DNA of 64,000 bases from Roridomyces roridus. Taxonomy: Eukaryota; Basidiomycota; Agaricomycetes; Agaricales; Mycenaceae. The notes below the pieces were generated by a model, which saw only the letters and a list, made by a program, of their open reading frames with translations, had not been told where the DNA came from and ran no database searches. This document shows, in pieces, positions 35,001 to 45,083 of this stretch. The position numbers and the translations under genes are program-made. Position 1 is the stretch's first letter. Each line of letters opens with the position of its first letter. Location of the stretch: the NCBI GenBank assembly GCA_029378245.1, contig JARKIF010000007.1:1302001-1366000 (forward strand), given 5' to 3'.

Positions 35001-35420
35001 ACCGCCGGCCGCTGCAGGCTGATTCAGGTTGGGGTCGCCACCCGCCGGTGCCCCGCCATAGTATCCAGGGTCTGCAGCGAGGTTATCGCTGGTGTAATAC
35101 GCCTGAGTCTGGCCCGTAGCATATTGTCGTCGTTTTCCATGTCCTGTGGGAGCGACGGGCGCAGATTCTACCATTGGGGCCTGAGCAGGGGTCGGGTTGC
35201 CTACGGGCTCTTCCCACTGTGTGTGGCTACTGGCGGTTTCTAAGCCACGTCTGAATAAATCAAGCGAGTAGGCATGAAGAGCGGCACAGACCGATAAAAA
35301 GGTAGCGCTGGTGCTCCTCGTTCCTAGATGACGGTGAGCGTGTAACAGGAGAGACAGGCAGAGAGTAACGCACCATTCTGCGATCCAGCCTGGGGGCAGT
35401 TGTTGAGCAGGAGAAGCCAT
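32054..35420 (-). CDS. SEC24: COPII coat cargo adaptor Sec24, with an N-terminal WW domain
   Basis: Selects cargo for ER-to-Golgi vesicles together with Sec23. The zinc finger [14 protein letters not shown]...CCMC is near 34410-34500. The trunk fold follows ([18 protein letters not shown]), then beta-sandwich, helical and gelsolin-like domains ([20 protein letters not shown] near 32480-32540). The stop is at 32054. Polyglutamine runs lie in the N-terminal region. With introns after GAATG and after TTTATCG removed, the first exons read [18 protein letters not shown] then [13 protein letters not shown]. This is a complete WW domain with both tryptophans, not part of the textbook Sec24 layout. 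Start ATG at 35420; roughly 940 residues. The last intron joins KASRFH to VNGTSY at the C-terminus. Confidence 0.93.
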
Positions 35421-35542
35421 GGGCGGGGGGAAATACGGGATGGGTGATGGGGACACGCTGGCGTGAAAAACAGTAACAAAGAACACGTCTCAACACGTCG
35501 GCTCCTCGTCGAAAGCAATTAATGGTGTTACACTAGTCTACT

Positions 35543-37255
35543 CTATTGCTGTAATGTATGTCGGACGGCCTTGATTATCGCGCCCACGTCAATCGGAACG
35601 GCCTCATAGTCACTCGGTGCATAAGTCGGAGGAAGATCCTCGCCCGCAAGTTGTCTGTCCTTCCACCACGCGATATACCGCATACCCAAAGACTCTGCGA
35701 CGAGCTGCTGGTCGCGTGCAAAGCGTTGAGGCGGGAAAAACTCCATGACGGTGCTATGCGGCGACCGTTGCATGTATGCACAGTCGATCAAGTCACTGTC
35801 GTAGACCCCAAGTAGAACCTGCATGGTTCGAATCAGCAGGTACATCTCAGGAAGACGAGGCACCTACTGTGGATCGGACAATCGCGCCCAGTCTCTCGCT
35901 CCACGACGTCTCCTCGTCGATGTTTGACACAATGTGCACCTCATAACCATAATCTCTTTCCATCTTTTGAAGCGCAGCAACCAACGCTGTATGGTCCCCA
36001 TCGCTGAGCCGAAGCCCGTGCGTTTGGGATTGTCGGTGGACATAGGTGACCACATTCTTGGGCGCCTGTGGCCCATACGCATCGAAATACATGGCAAGCG
36101 TCCGACGGACAGGCTCCCACCAATACTGAGACAGGCCATCCATCTTGAACGGCTGCGTGTAAACGGGTTCTTCGTGCTGCACTCCGAAACCAGCTGCTGT
36201 ACGGTCCGCGACAACCAGTCGCTCAAACACAAACGGCACCTCCATCTTGTGGTAATCCTCCCAATCCGCGTAATACTGCACGGTGAGGAAGGGGAACGCA
36301 GCCTTGACGAGTTCCGGATGTATGCCGTTCACTACGCGTTGTCGACGCGTCGTAACATCGTCGTGCTCGGGATTCGTGTCCGTGAAGAAGCCATAGTATG
36401 GGTATATCAGGCGACGAGGGGGCGCCAGCGTCGTCGCGCCTTCAGAGTCCATATTGGGGTCGAGCGCACTATATGTTCGCCAGAGAGCCAGGAGGGTAGA
36501 ATTATGCGGAGATGAATCTGCCGCCATCCAGCTTACCCCACCTATCCTGCAGGGGCGCGCTAAGTCACAATAGGAAAAGAAGGGTGAGTTCCGTACCTTC
36601 CACCAAAGGTACCAAGTAGTTCTCGGGCCTCTTGCGATGATATCACGCTCCATTGGTTGAGGTCGGCATTGTGTACGATGTGTTTCAACGGAGGCAATGA
36701 CTGTGGCTCATCCGTGACAATATTCATGGTTCCAGCAAGTAGAATGACGTTGTCAATGACCGTGTAACCTGCCAGCAAGTCAGAAGTAAGTATGGAAAGA
36801 CGGGGGCATCACACACCGGGCACATGCGCTACGACCTTGGCTTGGGGAATGTCGTCTTCCCACCGCCAAAACGCCTGGTCCACCGTCATCTCCCCGAACG
36901 ACTTGCTCGTCACTGGCCCTGTCTCCCGCTTACCCACCCACATCGCGCCATGCCGCCCCACACCCTTTGCTTGGCTCCTTTCCAAGCCGTCCCCCGCAAT
37001 CTCTCCTGCCTCCCAGGCCCAGTCCCCATATATAAAGTTCTCAAGCGCATCCCGCGTCTGAGTCTCCGTCCTCCCATCTGGTCCAATGGCCGCCTTGCCC
37101 GCGAAACCAAGTCGACTAAGCAACCCAGTATTTTGTCGTGTGAGGCCTACAAGGCGAATGGACGTGTCGATGTTGTATGCAAGGGCGAAAACAGTGAGGG
37201 AGAAGATGACGAGGGATACCTCACGTCGGGTGGGCGTTGAGGTCCATCGCATCAT
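35543..37255 (-). CDS. GT61-like (DUF563) glycosyltransferase, type II membrane protein
   Basis: A Golgi-type transferase. The N-terminal signal anchor VSLVIFSLTVFALAY follows MMRWTSTPTRRE (start taken at 37255; an ATG at 37300 is possible). Lumenal domain segments include DNVILLAGTMNIVTDEP, RLIYPYYGFFTDTNP, FPFLTVQYYADWEDYHKMEV, YTQPFKMDGLSQYWWEPVRR and VTYVHRQSQTHGLRLSDGDH. The C-terminus has ERLGAIVRSTV, then PEMYLLIRTMQVLLGV, STVMEFFPPQRFARDQQL and LGMRYIAWWKD. In most family members the sequence after LLGV is HGNGL or similar; here it reads YDSDL, so a likely donor-binding motif is altered. About 500 residues. It may be an inactive or re-purposed enzyme. Confidence 0.72.
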
Positions 37256-37627
37256 GAATGCTGGGAGTAAGTTGTCAGACGCCCAAGCTTGACCAAACAC
37301 CTAACCGCCAGAATCCAAATTAGGCAATATTGGACATGGAGTATGGAGCACTAACACCGCGCACGGTGAAAAAGTCATGGCAGCTTTCTTGGTGTTTTTG
37401 GTTGATATCCAGAATTATCGTTGTCAAGACGATGCTGTATGGTGACTTTGGAGGAAAATGTGTCGCACAGTTTAGTCATTCAGCATGAGTAATTGATCGG
37501 CCAAATTTCTGCGACACCACCAACAGCGGGGAAATGGCAACGACGCTCGCCCAATAGCGCCTCCCATTCAATCTCGAAAGCACATAAAAAGCGCAATGAA
37601 AAGCACCTCCTGGCATCTCATCCAAAC
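37256..37627. promoter_or_regulatory. Divergent intergenic region between the GT61-like and FAD monooxygenase genes
   Basis: 372 bases separate the two divergent start codons and must contain both promoters. I see no clear TATA box or repeated operator. Confidence 0.45.
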
Positions 37628-38851
37628 ATGTCTTCCTCCAACCTGAACGTCGCCATCATCGGTTCTGGACTTGCCGGCCTCTGCCTCGCCCTCGCCCTCC
37701 ACCAGCAGGGTATCTCATGCACAGTCTACGAATCTCGTGCCTCCCCGCTCAACATCGGCGGTGCAGTCATGCTCTCTCCCAACGCCTTGCGTGTCCTCGA
37801 CGCGTTGGGTGTCTATTCAACCGTCAAGCAACAGGGCCACAATTTCGACACGCTTCACTTTCGCGACACTGCCGGTACGCTCCTCGAGGAGTACGAATTC
37901 GGTAGCAAAGACAAGTATGGCTATCAGGGACTTCGCATCTTCCGCACCGTCCTCATCGACTCGCTGATGAGCGCGCTCAACAAGACCGGAGTGCCCCTCC
38001 ATTTCGGCCGAAAATTCAGCCATGTGGTGAACGAGAGCGCGGACGGTGTCACATTCCAATTCGCCGACGGTACGACAGAGACAGCGAGCATCCTCGTTGG
38101 CGCGGATGGCATCCATTCGACTGTCCGCAAGTACCTGCACCCAGACCTCGTTCCTGCGTTCACGGGTATGACGGGTATCACAGCCGCAGTGCCCACAGCG
38201 CAATTGCAGCTTCCTGAGGGATACCACATTCCTGTCACAATCGTCCACCCAACCCACAGCGCCTTCGTCATCGCCCCTCAGCAACCTGACGGCTCCCAAG
38301 TCCTCATCGGCCGGCAGCGCCGCCTCGAGGGCCCCGAACCGTCCAGAGAAGCCTGGGACGCCCTCATCGCCGACAAGGCTTCCTCCATCTCCTTCCTCCG
38401 TGCTGTTGCCTCGGACGCTTCTTTCCCTCAATTCGTACGCAACGCCGTATCAGAGATCAACCCCGAGACAATCAACGTCTGGCCCTTCTACATCGTTCCC
38501 CGTCTCGATAAATGGGCGAGCGAGAGGCATCATCGCGTGCTCATCCTCGGAGACGCGGCGCATGCGATCCCGCCAAGTGCCGGGCAGGGTATCAATCAGG
38601 CGTTTGAGGACAGTTATATGCTCGCCCTCCTCGTTGGGTGTGCTGGGAAGGTGAACGTCGGTGATGCGCTCCAGTTCTGGCAGACTTATCGGCAGGAGAG
38701 GGTGGATCGTGTTTTGGCTCTGAACAAGCAGATTGATCTGAGGAGGATTCCTGGGGCGGGAGCAGGCAGAGAACCATTCAACTTGGGGTGGCTGTATGAG
38801 CAGGATTTCAAGAAGGATGTGGAGGAGTGGGTGGCTAGTCGTGTAGATTAG
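37628..38851 (+). CDS. FAD-dependent monooxygenase, salicylate-hydroxylase-like
   Basis: An intronless gene of 407 residues. The N-terminal FAD-binding fold has VAIIGSGLAGLCLALAL (GxGxxG at residues about 10-15). The middle part has the DG motif VGADGIHSTVRKYL and the C-terminal FAD ribityl-binding motif VLILGDAAHAIPPSAGQGIN. The family hydroxylates aromatic or other small substrates using NAD(P)H and oxygen; the substrate here is unknown. The start chosen is the ATG at 37628 (MSSSNLNVAIIGSG), which places the fold at the right distance; the in-frame upstream ATG at 37493 would add a 45-residue extension without support. The lack of introns stands out from its neighbours and could indicate transfer or a retained retrocopy, though many fungal oxidoreductases are intron-poor. 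Confidence 0.9.
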   Translation: MSSSNLNVAIIGSGLAGLCLALALHQQGISCTVYESRASPLNIGGAVMLSPNALRVLDALGVYSTVKQQGHNFDTLHFRDTAGTLLEEYEFGSKDKYGYQGLRIFRTVLIDSLMSALNKTGVPLHFGRKFSHVVNESADGVTFQFADGTTETASILVGADGIHSTVRKYLHPDLVPAFTGMTGITAAVPTAQLQLPEGYHIPVTIVHPTHSAFVIAPQQPDGSQVLIGRQRRLEGPEPSREAWDALIADKASSISFLRAVASDASFPQFVRNAVSEINPETINVWPFYIVPRLDKWASERHHRVLILGDAAHAIPPSAGQGINQAFEDSYMLALLVGCAGKVNVGDALQFWQTYRQERVDRVLALNKQIDLRRIPGAGAGREPFNLGWLYEQDFKKDVEEWVASRVD

Positions 38852-38966
38852 TTTGTCATAGCAGATGAGTAATGCCGGACATGAACGCGTCTCAAAGGCC
38901 GGAGAATTTTCTAGACGAGACGAGTGTTATTCACGGGTGCGACTACACAAGTAAACCCAAGAAAAT

Positions 38967-39566
38967 CTAGTAAGGCTTAGCCGCAGCTTGGCACTACCGA
39001 GGTAAAAATCAGTCTCATTCTGAAGCAATAGGCAGAAAAACATACGGCCTTGAGCTGCTCGAGGTAGTAAGAGCAGGATTGCATGTCAGCCTTTTCCAGA
39101 CACATCGTAAAGTCTAGGACAGTTTTAGAAAAGAACGAACGTTCGACAAGTAACGCACCCTTGGCAGGAATTTCACAGCTCATCGTAGATGCCTGCTGTT
39201 GTTGCTGGGCAGGAGCCTGCTCAGCAGGAGCACTACTGCTACCGCCAAAGAGCATGTTGGACAGACCGTGGCCGATGGTGCTTCCGATCGCTACCGAGCC
39301 GGCAGTTGCAGCCATTTGAGCCATCATGCCAGGCTCCTTGGTGGGAGCAGCAGCAGCCGCGGCGGGAGGAGCAGGGGCATGGGCCGGGGCGTAGCCAGCC
39401 GGTGCAGCAGCAGTGTGAGCACCGCGAGCCTGAGCGGGGGCGGGAGCAGCGGCCGGTTTCGGGGCAGCGCGTGCCGAGGTGGACGAGGAACGACCGCGAG
39501 ATTGACGCTGCGAAGTTAATGAATATAGAATACAACGGAATGCACGTCGAGGGAGCTCACAGGCAT
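38967..39566 (-). CDS. MIX17: Twin CX9C mitochondrial protein, Mix17/CHCHD2-CHCHD10-like
   Basis: A small protein of the mitochondrial intermembrane space. The first exon encodes only MP (ATG at 39566). Then follow a Ser/Arg and Ala/Pro-rich N-terminus (presumed targeting region), the conserved glycine-rich segment [20 protein letters not shown], and a CHCH domain. Splicing at the two last introns gives C-EIPAKDFTM-C and [11 protein letters not shown], two exact CX9C motifs, then QAAAKPY and TAG at 38967-38969. About 150 residues. It is oxidised and trapped by the Mia40 pathway in known relatives. It shares a 71-bp divergent promoter with the mitochondrial mL45-like gene. Confidence 0.9.
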
Positions 39567-39637
39567 GACGGTAAGACGAAAAGTAGACGCGAATTCCGTG
39601 CCGAGGTTTCCAAACAAAAGTCAACATCCCGCCCGGA
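39567..39637. promoter_or_regulatory. 71-bp shared promoter region of two mitochondrial genes
   Basis: Only 71 bases lie between the start codons of the divergent Mix17-like and mL45-like genes, so their 5' ends overlap or abut and the promoter must be bidirectional or lie within the genes. No TATA box is visible. Confidence 0.6.
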
Positions 39638-40955
39638 ATGCTGCCGCATTCGCGGACGCGCCTGTCCCCGTCTCTGCTACGCAACTATGCCACCCGTGCA
39701 GCCCAAAAGAAGCCTGAAAAATCACCCAAAGCCCCTCCGTCGTCGTCTTCTTCGTCTTCAGGGCTCCGAGCGCGGCTTATAGCAGCCCAAGTGGCCGCAG
39801 TGACCAGACGCCATGCAAAACCCCCAGTCGAGACGGACAGCCCCGGAATGACTGACGAGGAAAGGCATGTTGCCGCGTACCATGAATACCAGCGCCAGAG
39901 AGAAATTGTCAAGAAGCAGGGCCGCACACCGCCGCCAGTATTGATTCCACTAATGGGTCGGTTGGTTTCGCTCTTTGACGACGTCCAAGTCGCTCATTAT
40001 ACTAGACCACATGATCCCGTACTCTGTCGGCTTCAAAACGTGGAGACAGTACCCTTCAATATCGGCCGCGTACCGCCAGGTTTGGAGTAATAGACTCAAC
40101 GCCGGCAAAAACGCATTTTCGTTAGTATCCTCTCGTCCGAATGAACCTCATCTCACGCAAGCACACATAGAATGCGCCATATAGCCATGTCAGACGCGTT
40201 CCCTGGAACCAAAATCGACAACGATATGGGCGTCGTCAAGTCTATATACCACTACTTGAAAAACATCTTCAAGGCCCAGTCCCTGAAATCCTCCGCATGG
40301 GTGGCGCCTCTCCGTCAAGAGGCCCTCGAGCGGTACATCAAGCTGAACACTACACTGATGCAGTACGTGCCCATTCCTTCCGTTCCCATCCATTTCATAT
40401 CTTACCATGCATGAACGACAGAAAATCACCTCGCATAACAGACCTAACGAGCGACGCGTACCAAACGGAACTCACAGAACTCGTACGCAAACGCGATCCA
40501 GAGCATCTCTACCGCTGGACATTCCACCGCGAGGTCACCCCGACGCGAATCGTCTCTCTACGAGCCGCCGACGGGCATTACGGTAAAGACCTCCCCGAGA
40601 CGGGCTGTCGTGTCGCAGTGCAGGCGCTCGTGCGGTTTGATACCGAGCAGGTAGGGGCTACTCCTCCTTCCTTCCAAATCCAGAGTCCTTTACTAAAAAT
40701 TTCCTGCAGAGTGTCGAGATTTACGACAAACACGGCCGCCCGCTCCACACACCCGCCGGCAGCGCCAGCCTACTCGCCAATGCCGATGGCGAGGGTGCAC
40801 CGCGTGTAGGGAGCAAAGCGCTACAGATCGTGCCCGCGCAGCGTAAACGCGTGACCGAGTATCTGGTATTGGACAAACCAATGTACATCCCGGGCGCACA
40901 GTGGAAGTTCCGTGCGAGGTTTGTGCCGACGCCGGGGAAGACGCCGGCGGTGTGA
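39638..40955 (+). CDS. Mitochondrial mL45/Mba1-like protein (Tim44-related fold)
   Basis: A mitoribosome-associated inner-membrane factor that in relatives positions ribosomes for insertion of new proteins. The N-terminus [21 protein letters not shown] looks like a matrix-targeting presequence. Then come a helical stretch ([20 protein letters not shown]), [34 protein letters not shown], and the Tim44-like domain with [48 protein letters not shown] and [20 protein letters not shown]. The end is TPGKTPAV and TGA at 40953-40955. About 365 residues over five or so exons. The exon boundary near 39980 is uncertain. Confidence 0.78.
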
Positions 40956-41062
40956 AGGAAGGTGGAGTTGGCGTAGTTGAAGTAGATTGAATATAGAAAG
41001 CTTTAATCCTTTCATCGAAGAAGTTGCTGAAAAACCAGGGTGTATATTCGCAGACGCGATAT

Positions 41063-41222
41063 GTAAGTATCGTACAACTATTTGCAGTGGGATTTAATGT
41101 TACAGGTTTCGATCGTAAGCAAGCAGTAGGTATGCAAGTATCGTACAAGTATTTACTAGGGTTACAGATCTAGACAAGGAGGCGCATAGTATACACAATG
41201 AGGGTTTGGATCGTAGCAAGCA
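41063..41222 (+). repeat. Imperfect tandem duplication in the shared 3' region
   Basis: AAGTATCGTACAA(C/G)TATTT occurs twice about 70 bases apart, each followed at a similar distance by GATCGTA(A)GCAAGCA. This is a decayed duplication of about 70 bp between two convergent genes, with no evident function. Confidence 0.5.
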
Positions 41223-41323
41223 AGGAAGGTGCGCATGTAAGTACGGGTAGCGTTCGTTCAAGAAAGCAGTCAGCAATCAAAACATCTCCTCTCCAAACTC
41301 CACGGCTCCTCTCGTGCTCATGC

Positions 41324-43037
41324 CTAGACGGCCTCATCGATCACGACGCGAGGCACGGCGACAGACGACGTCGACTCGGTGAACACCCCAACCGACGAGC
41401 TCGAATAACCGCCCATCGAGGTGAGCTCGCTGATAGACGTGAACTGCGACATCTCGAAGGCAGGCTTGTCCCGCGTATCGTCCGAAGCCATCTATGCATA
41501 TGTGACCCTTGAACAAACGAAATCCATGAATGTGTGAACGTACGGTACTATCAGGCGGATGCACGAATTCGACTGTAGAGATGGGTCCGCTGGGCTGACC
41601 AGTGTGATTTTCCGACAATTCGCCGTTCTTGACCTTGCCCCGCATGGCCTCGCGCAGATTGAGGCTGATGATAGATAGAGGTGAGTGGACATGCTGAGGG
41701 AAACCACGGATACTACACACGTGAGGAGCATGCTGTTCATGTATACTGCACGGCGAATCAGTCATAGTCCACGAGGAGGAGGAGGAAAAGGTACGTACGT
41801 TTACTGCACGGTGCGATACCGAGGAAAAAGTAGAACGTCCCTGGAGTGGCGAGGAAAAGGATCATAGTCAACGCCGAGGATATCGAAGTGAGCACGCCGC
41901 GCCCGATAGCGTTTAGCATCAACATGCTGAGCATCTCGTGCGTCCTCGGCAGCCCATTCTTCTTGTGTTCGTTGAAGAAGTGGCATAGGTAGAGCGTTAT
42001 GACGATGTCGCTTCCGAGGGCTGCAGCAGTTTGGAGGGTTGTTATTGCCTACAAAGCAGTGAATCAGTTGGACTGGATCGGAGGCGATAAGAATATATAC
42101 CTTGGTATCGTCGAGTTTGGCAAATGAGCGGAGGCGGTAGCTGCGATACGATTTAGCTGCTGAAGACAATCACCATGGAAGCGGAACTTGCGATATAACG
42201 GTTTGCGCGATGCCGGCGGCTGCTGAGATGACCGAGAGCGTTGCCTGCAAAGGGAGTTCAGGAAAGGACGAGAACATACACCAGACTTACGACAACGATG
42301 ACCCCTGGGATCGAGGCATTGTAAAGCCCATGGCGCTCCCTTGTCACTACAGGGAATCATCAGAGTGCGGTAGCCACCCAAAGGACGGACGGACAGTAGT
42401 AGATCCGACTCGTAAAGTACCTGGCAAACGTCAACATAGTGCACACCGAAATTGAAACATTCAACCCACATCTGAACGAGGAACGCCGAAATGTACTGCA
42501 GGTTGTATGAGTACCGAGAATTGCTGAGGAACCACCTTACACTGGCGAGCAGCTGAAGCGAGTCGGACCTGTTGTCGTCGATGAGATGACGAAGACACGC
42601 CCACAAAGGGCAAAAAAAAAACGAACCAAATGAGATCTTCTTGCACCGTACCGAATTTGGCGACGAACCGAACATACGACGACCTGCTGAAGAATACAAC
42701 TTGGATGGTCTCGAATAACCTAGACCCTCTTCAGCGTCCCACAGAACGAGCAGCGAAAAACGATACACGCACATGACGAAAAAGACCTGCAAGAATGTTG
42801 AACACAGTCGGCCACTTTGCACTGAAAATTGAACCCACCCAAATCTTGATGTCAATCGAATCGCCCGGAGTGAAGTAGTAATAGGCCCACGCCTGAGCAC
42901 ACCCGAGTCCATACTGAACAAAGGAAATCAACAAAAGGAGTTGGAAACTGGTGCGGAAAACGCACAAGCCAGAGTTCAACAAGGAGGGAGATAAACCAAG
43001 GACCGTACGTGGTTGAGACGGTGGTATGAAGAGCCAT
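41324..43037 (-). CDS. DUF6534 multi-pass membrane protein
   Basis: A basidiomycete-specific family of predicted seven-helix membrane proteins with unknown function. Start at MALHTTVSTTYGPWFISLLV (43037). Hydrophobic segments with LGCAQAWAYYYF and FVMCVYRFSLLVLWDAEE follow. The conserved DUF6534 C-terminal region is ITTLQTAAALGSDIVITLYL, then a loop with HEMLSMLMLNAIGRGVLTS, TMILFLATPGTFYFFLGI and SIISLNLREAMRGK. The tail is Ser/Thr-rich and cytoplasmic, ending VPRVVIDEAV and TAG at 41324-41326. Many short introns (about nine). No signal peptide is evident. Families of this type are often expanded in mushrooms; only one copy lies here. Confidence 0.8.
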
Positions 43038-43403
43038 GGCAGAAAGTAACTGGGGGCATCAGCAATAACCTCGAGTTATAAAATATCCCATTTGTCATGC
43101 AGGGATGTATCAGAGCGAAGAGCGGCGCAAAGATCGAAGGGAGCAGTGTTGCCTAATCAGTCTTCCTGGCTTTCGAGGGCTGTTGTTTCTATGGGTTTCT
43201 TTAAGAAGCCCAGGGTTTGACGGCCCGATATGAAGAAGATAAAAGGTCGGGGTTCGATCGTCAGCGACAGGTCCCGTGGACTGAAACGAGGCAGCAACAG
43301 AAACAAAACTCTGTATTTTCCCAATCCGTTAGATTACACGACAATCAAGCTTCCATACGACATGCATGTCGCCTACCGACCCTTTATGTGTCCCATCACG
43401 CAA
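43038..43403. other. 366-bp tandem-gene spacer
   Basis: Lies between two minus-strand genes. It should contain the 5' region of the DUF6534 gene and the 3' end of the membrane-protein gene. Nothing else is seen. Confidence 0.5.
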
Positions 43404-44945
43404 CTACTCCATACCCGGCCCGCCAAACGAAGCAAAAGATCGGATTTCCGGGGTACCCTCTGGCAGTGGAGGGCTCGGTACCGGAGTGAAACACAACGCG
43501 TCGTCCAAGATCGGGCTTGAAATACAGGGTGGGCTTTGAGGAAGAATGTCCCGAATGTCGTTGGAATTGTCCTCACTACGACCATACTGCCTCCTGCCCT
43601 TATCCGGACTCATCGCCCGACGAGCAGCCTTGCTGGGACTCGCCGGTCTCGACGCCTTCTCCGGACTCCTACTCCGGTTGCGTGTCGGCACACGCGTGTA
43701 CTTGTCCTCCTCAACACTCGGCCAAGTAAACTCCTCCGCGCCACGCTCACTCCGAGGGGTTTCCGCCGGCGACTCTGACAAGATGCGGAAACCAGCACCA
43801 GTGCGCGCCGTGGCTGTTGTCGAGGCACGTGAGACCGCCGTTACTGCACGTGAGAGGTCTGCATGGGCGTCGGAAACGAGCAGGTCCGAATCGTGGCGGC
43901 CATGAGTTTGCCAGGGACGTCGACGCGAGTTCTGTTCCTGCTGACCGTCGTCTTGGAGGCGTTCTAAAATACCACGTTTGATGCTCTTGTGGCGCAGCGA
44001 CTCCCAGGGAAGGTTGTCGGTCGGGGACCCCACGCGGTCGAAAAAGAGGGAGGTGCGGCCTGAAGGCGTAGGCGATGGTGCACGGGAGCTGCGGTGTGAT
44101 TTGGCACGGACGGCAGTGGCAGTGGACTTGTCACGCATGAGAGTGCGGGTCTGCGCGGTGCCGGGGTGTAAGAAGCCTTCCGTTTCCTCGGCTTGTTCGT
44201 CTTCACCATCGCTCGCGTTATCGGGTGGCCCGTTGTCCTGCTCCTGGGCATACTTCTCGTCGCCTACCCATTGGCCCTGCTCGCCGTCGTAGTCGTCCTT
44301 CTCGTCATGAGGGGATGGCGGCGTGTACTCTGGCCCGACCTCAAGAGACCCGTAACTTGTTCGACCCCGCCGGCGGCCACCACGCCCCTTGCGTGTGAGG
44401 CAGCCGTAGACACACCACGTTGCGATGCCACCGACGAGGAGGCCACCGACCGCGCAAACGGGTATGATAAGAACTAGGTTGTTCGACGGAAGCACGGAGA
44501 GTTTGCGATGGGAGGTTGAGGGGAAGGACGTGTTGGCAGGCGGGAGTGCGCTGATGGAGATTATGGATTGGCTGGCGGAAGGGGAGGCGGAGGATTGTGA
44601 CGCGAATGAGGCGCTATCGGAGTAACTGCTCATCGCAGAGTCGACTTCGGAAGAAAAAGCCAGCTCGGGAGTAGATGTGGGCGAAACTAAAAGAGTGTTG
44701 GTAGGCGTGTCCGTGGCCAGTGTAGTTGTCGTCGCGGTTGCGGTCGTCTCGCCGTAAGGAGGGTACGGCCACCAGTAGTCGTAGCTCGAGGAACTGGTCA
44801 TCAGCTGGCGGGCATAGTAGATGTTGTGCTGGGAATGCCGGGCGATGGTGGTCGTGGGTTGTTCGGGGTCGCCGCTCACGATAGGAATGGTGCTTGCGAG
44901 GAAGATTGCGACCAGAACCCAGGAGGTAAACCCGCGATTGACCAT
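43404..44945 (-). CDS. Single-pass Ser/Thr-rich membrane protein of unknown function
   Basis: An uninterrupted frame of 513 residues. The start is placed at MVNRGFTSWVLVAIFLAS (44945), which gives a clean signal peptide ending near IPIVSG; upstream in-frame ATGs would bury it. The extracellular part (about 130 residues) is rich in Ser, Thr and Ala, suited to O-mannosylation. One membrane helix (LVLIIPVCAVGGLLVGGIAT) is followed by a basic stop-transfer (RKGRGGRRRGR) and a 300-residue disordered tail with many SP/TP sites, including SRSPEKASRPASPSKAARR. The layout recalls fungal wall-stress or polarity sensors (Mid2, Wsc, Axl2 types), but no cysteine-rich WSC domain is present, so the role is unknown. 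It is divergent from MPC2 at 138 bp. Confidence 0.72.
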   Translation of the reverse strand: MVNRGFTSWVLVAIFLASTIPIVSGDPEQPTTTIARHSQHNIYYARQLMTSSSSYDYWWPYPPYGETTATATTTTLATDTPTNTLLVSPTSTPELAFSSEVDSAMSSYSDSASFASQSSASPSASQSIISISALPPANTSFPSTSHRKLSVLPSNNLVLIIPVCAVGGLLVGGIATWCVYGCLTRKGRGGRRRGRTSYGSLEVGPEYTPPSPHDEKDDYDGEQGQWVGDEKYAQEQDNGPPDNASDGEDEQAEETEGFLHPGTAQTRTLMRDKSTATAVRAKSHRSSRAPSPTPSGRTSLFFDRVGSPTDNLPWESLRHKSIKRGILERLQDDGQQEQNSRRRPWQTHGRHDSDLLVSDAHADLSRAVTAVSRASTTATARTGAGFRILSESPAETPRSERGAEEFTWPSVEEDKYTRVPTRNRSRSPEKASRPASPSKAARRAMSPDKGRRQYGRSEDNSNDIRDILPQSPPCISSPILDDALCFTPVPSPPLPEGTPEIRSFASFGGPGME

Positions 44946-45083
44946 CCGAGGCGCGAAAAGGAACGACGAGGGTAGGAATGAGGAGAAGAGTGGCTGACCG
45001 CGGCCCGGTTTGGCAAACATCGGCAATCCACTTGGATCCCGACTAGTCAATGTAACCGGACCCTGCTTTATCTTCTCTCTACC
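44946..45083. promoter_or_regulatory. 138-bp divergent promoter between the membrane protein and MPC2 genes
   Basis: The start codons at 44945 (minus) and 45084 (plus) are separated by 138 bases, so the promoters must overlap. No clear motif was recognised. Confidence 0.5.
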
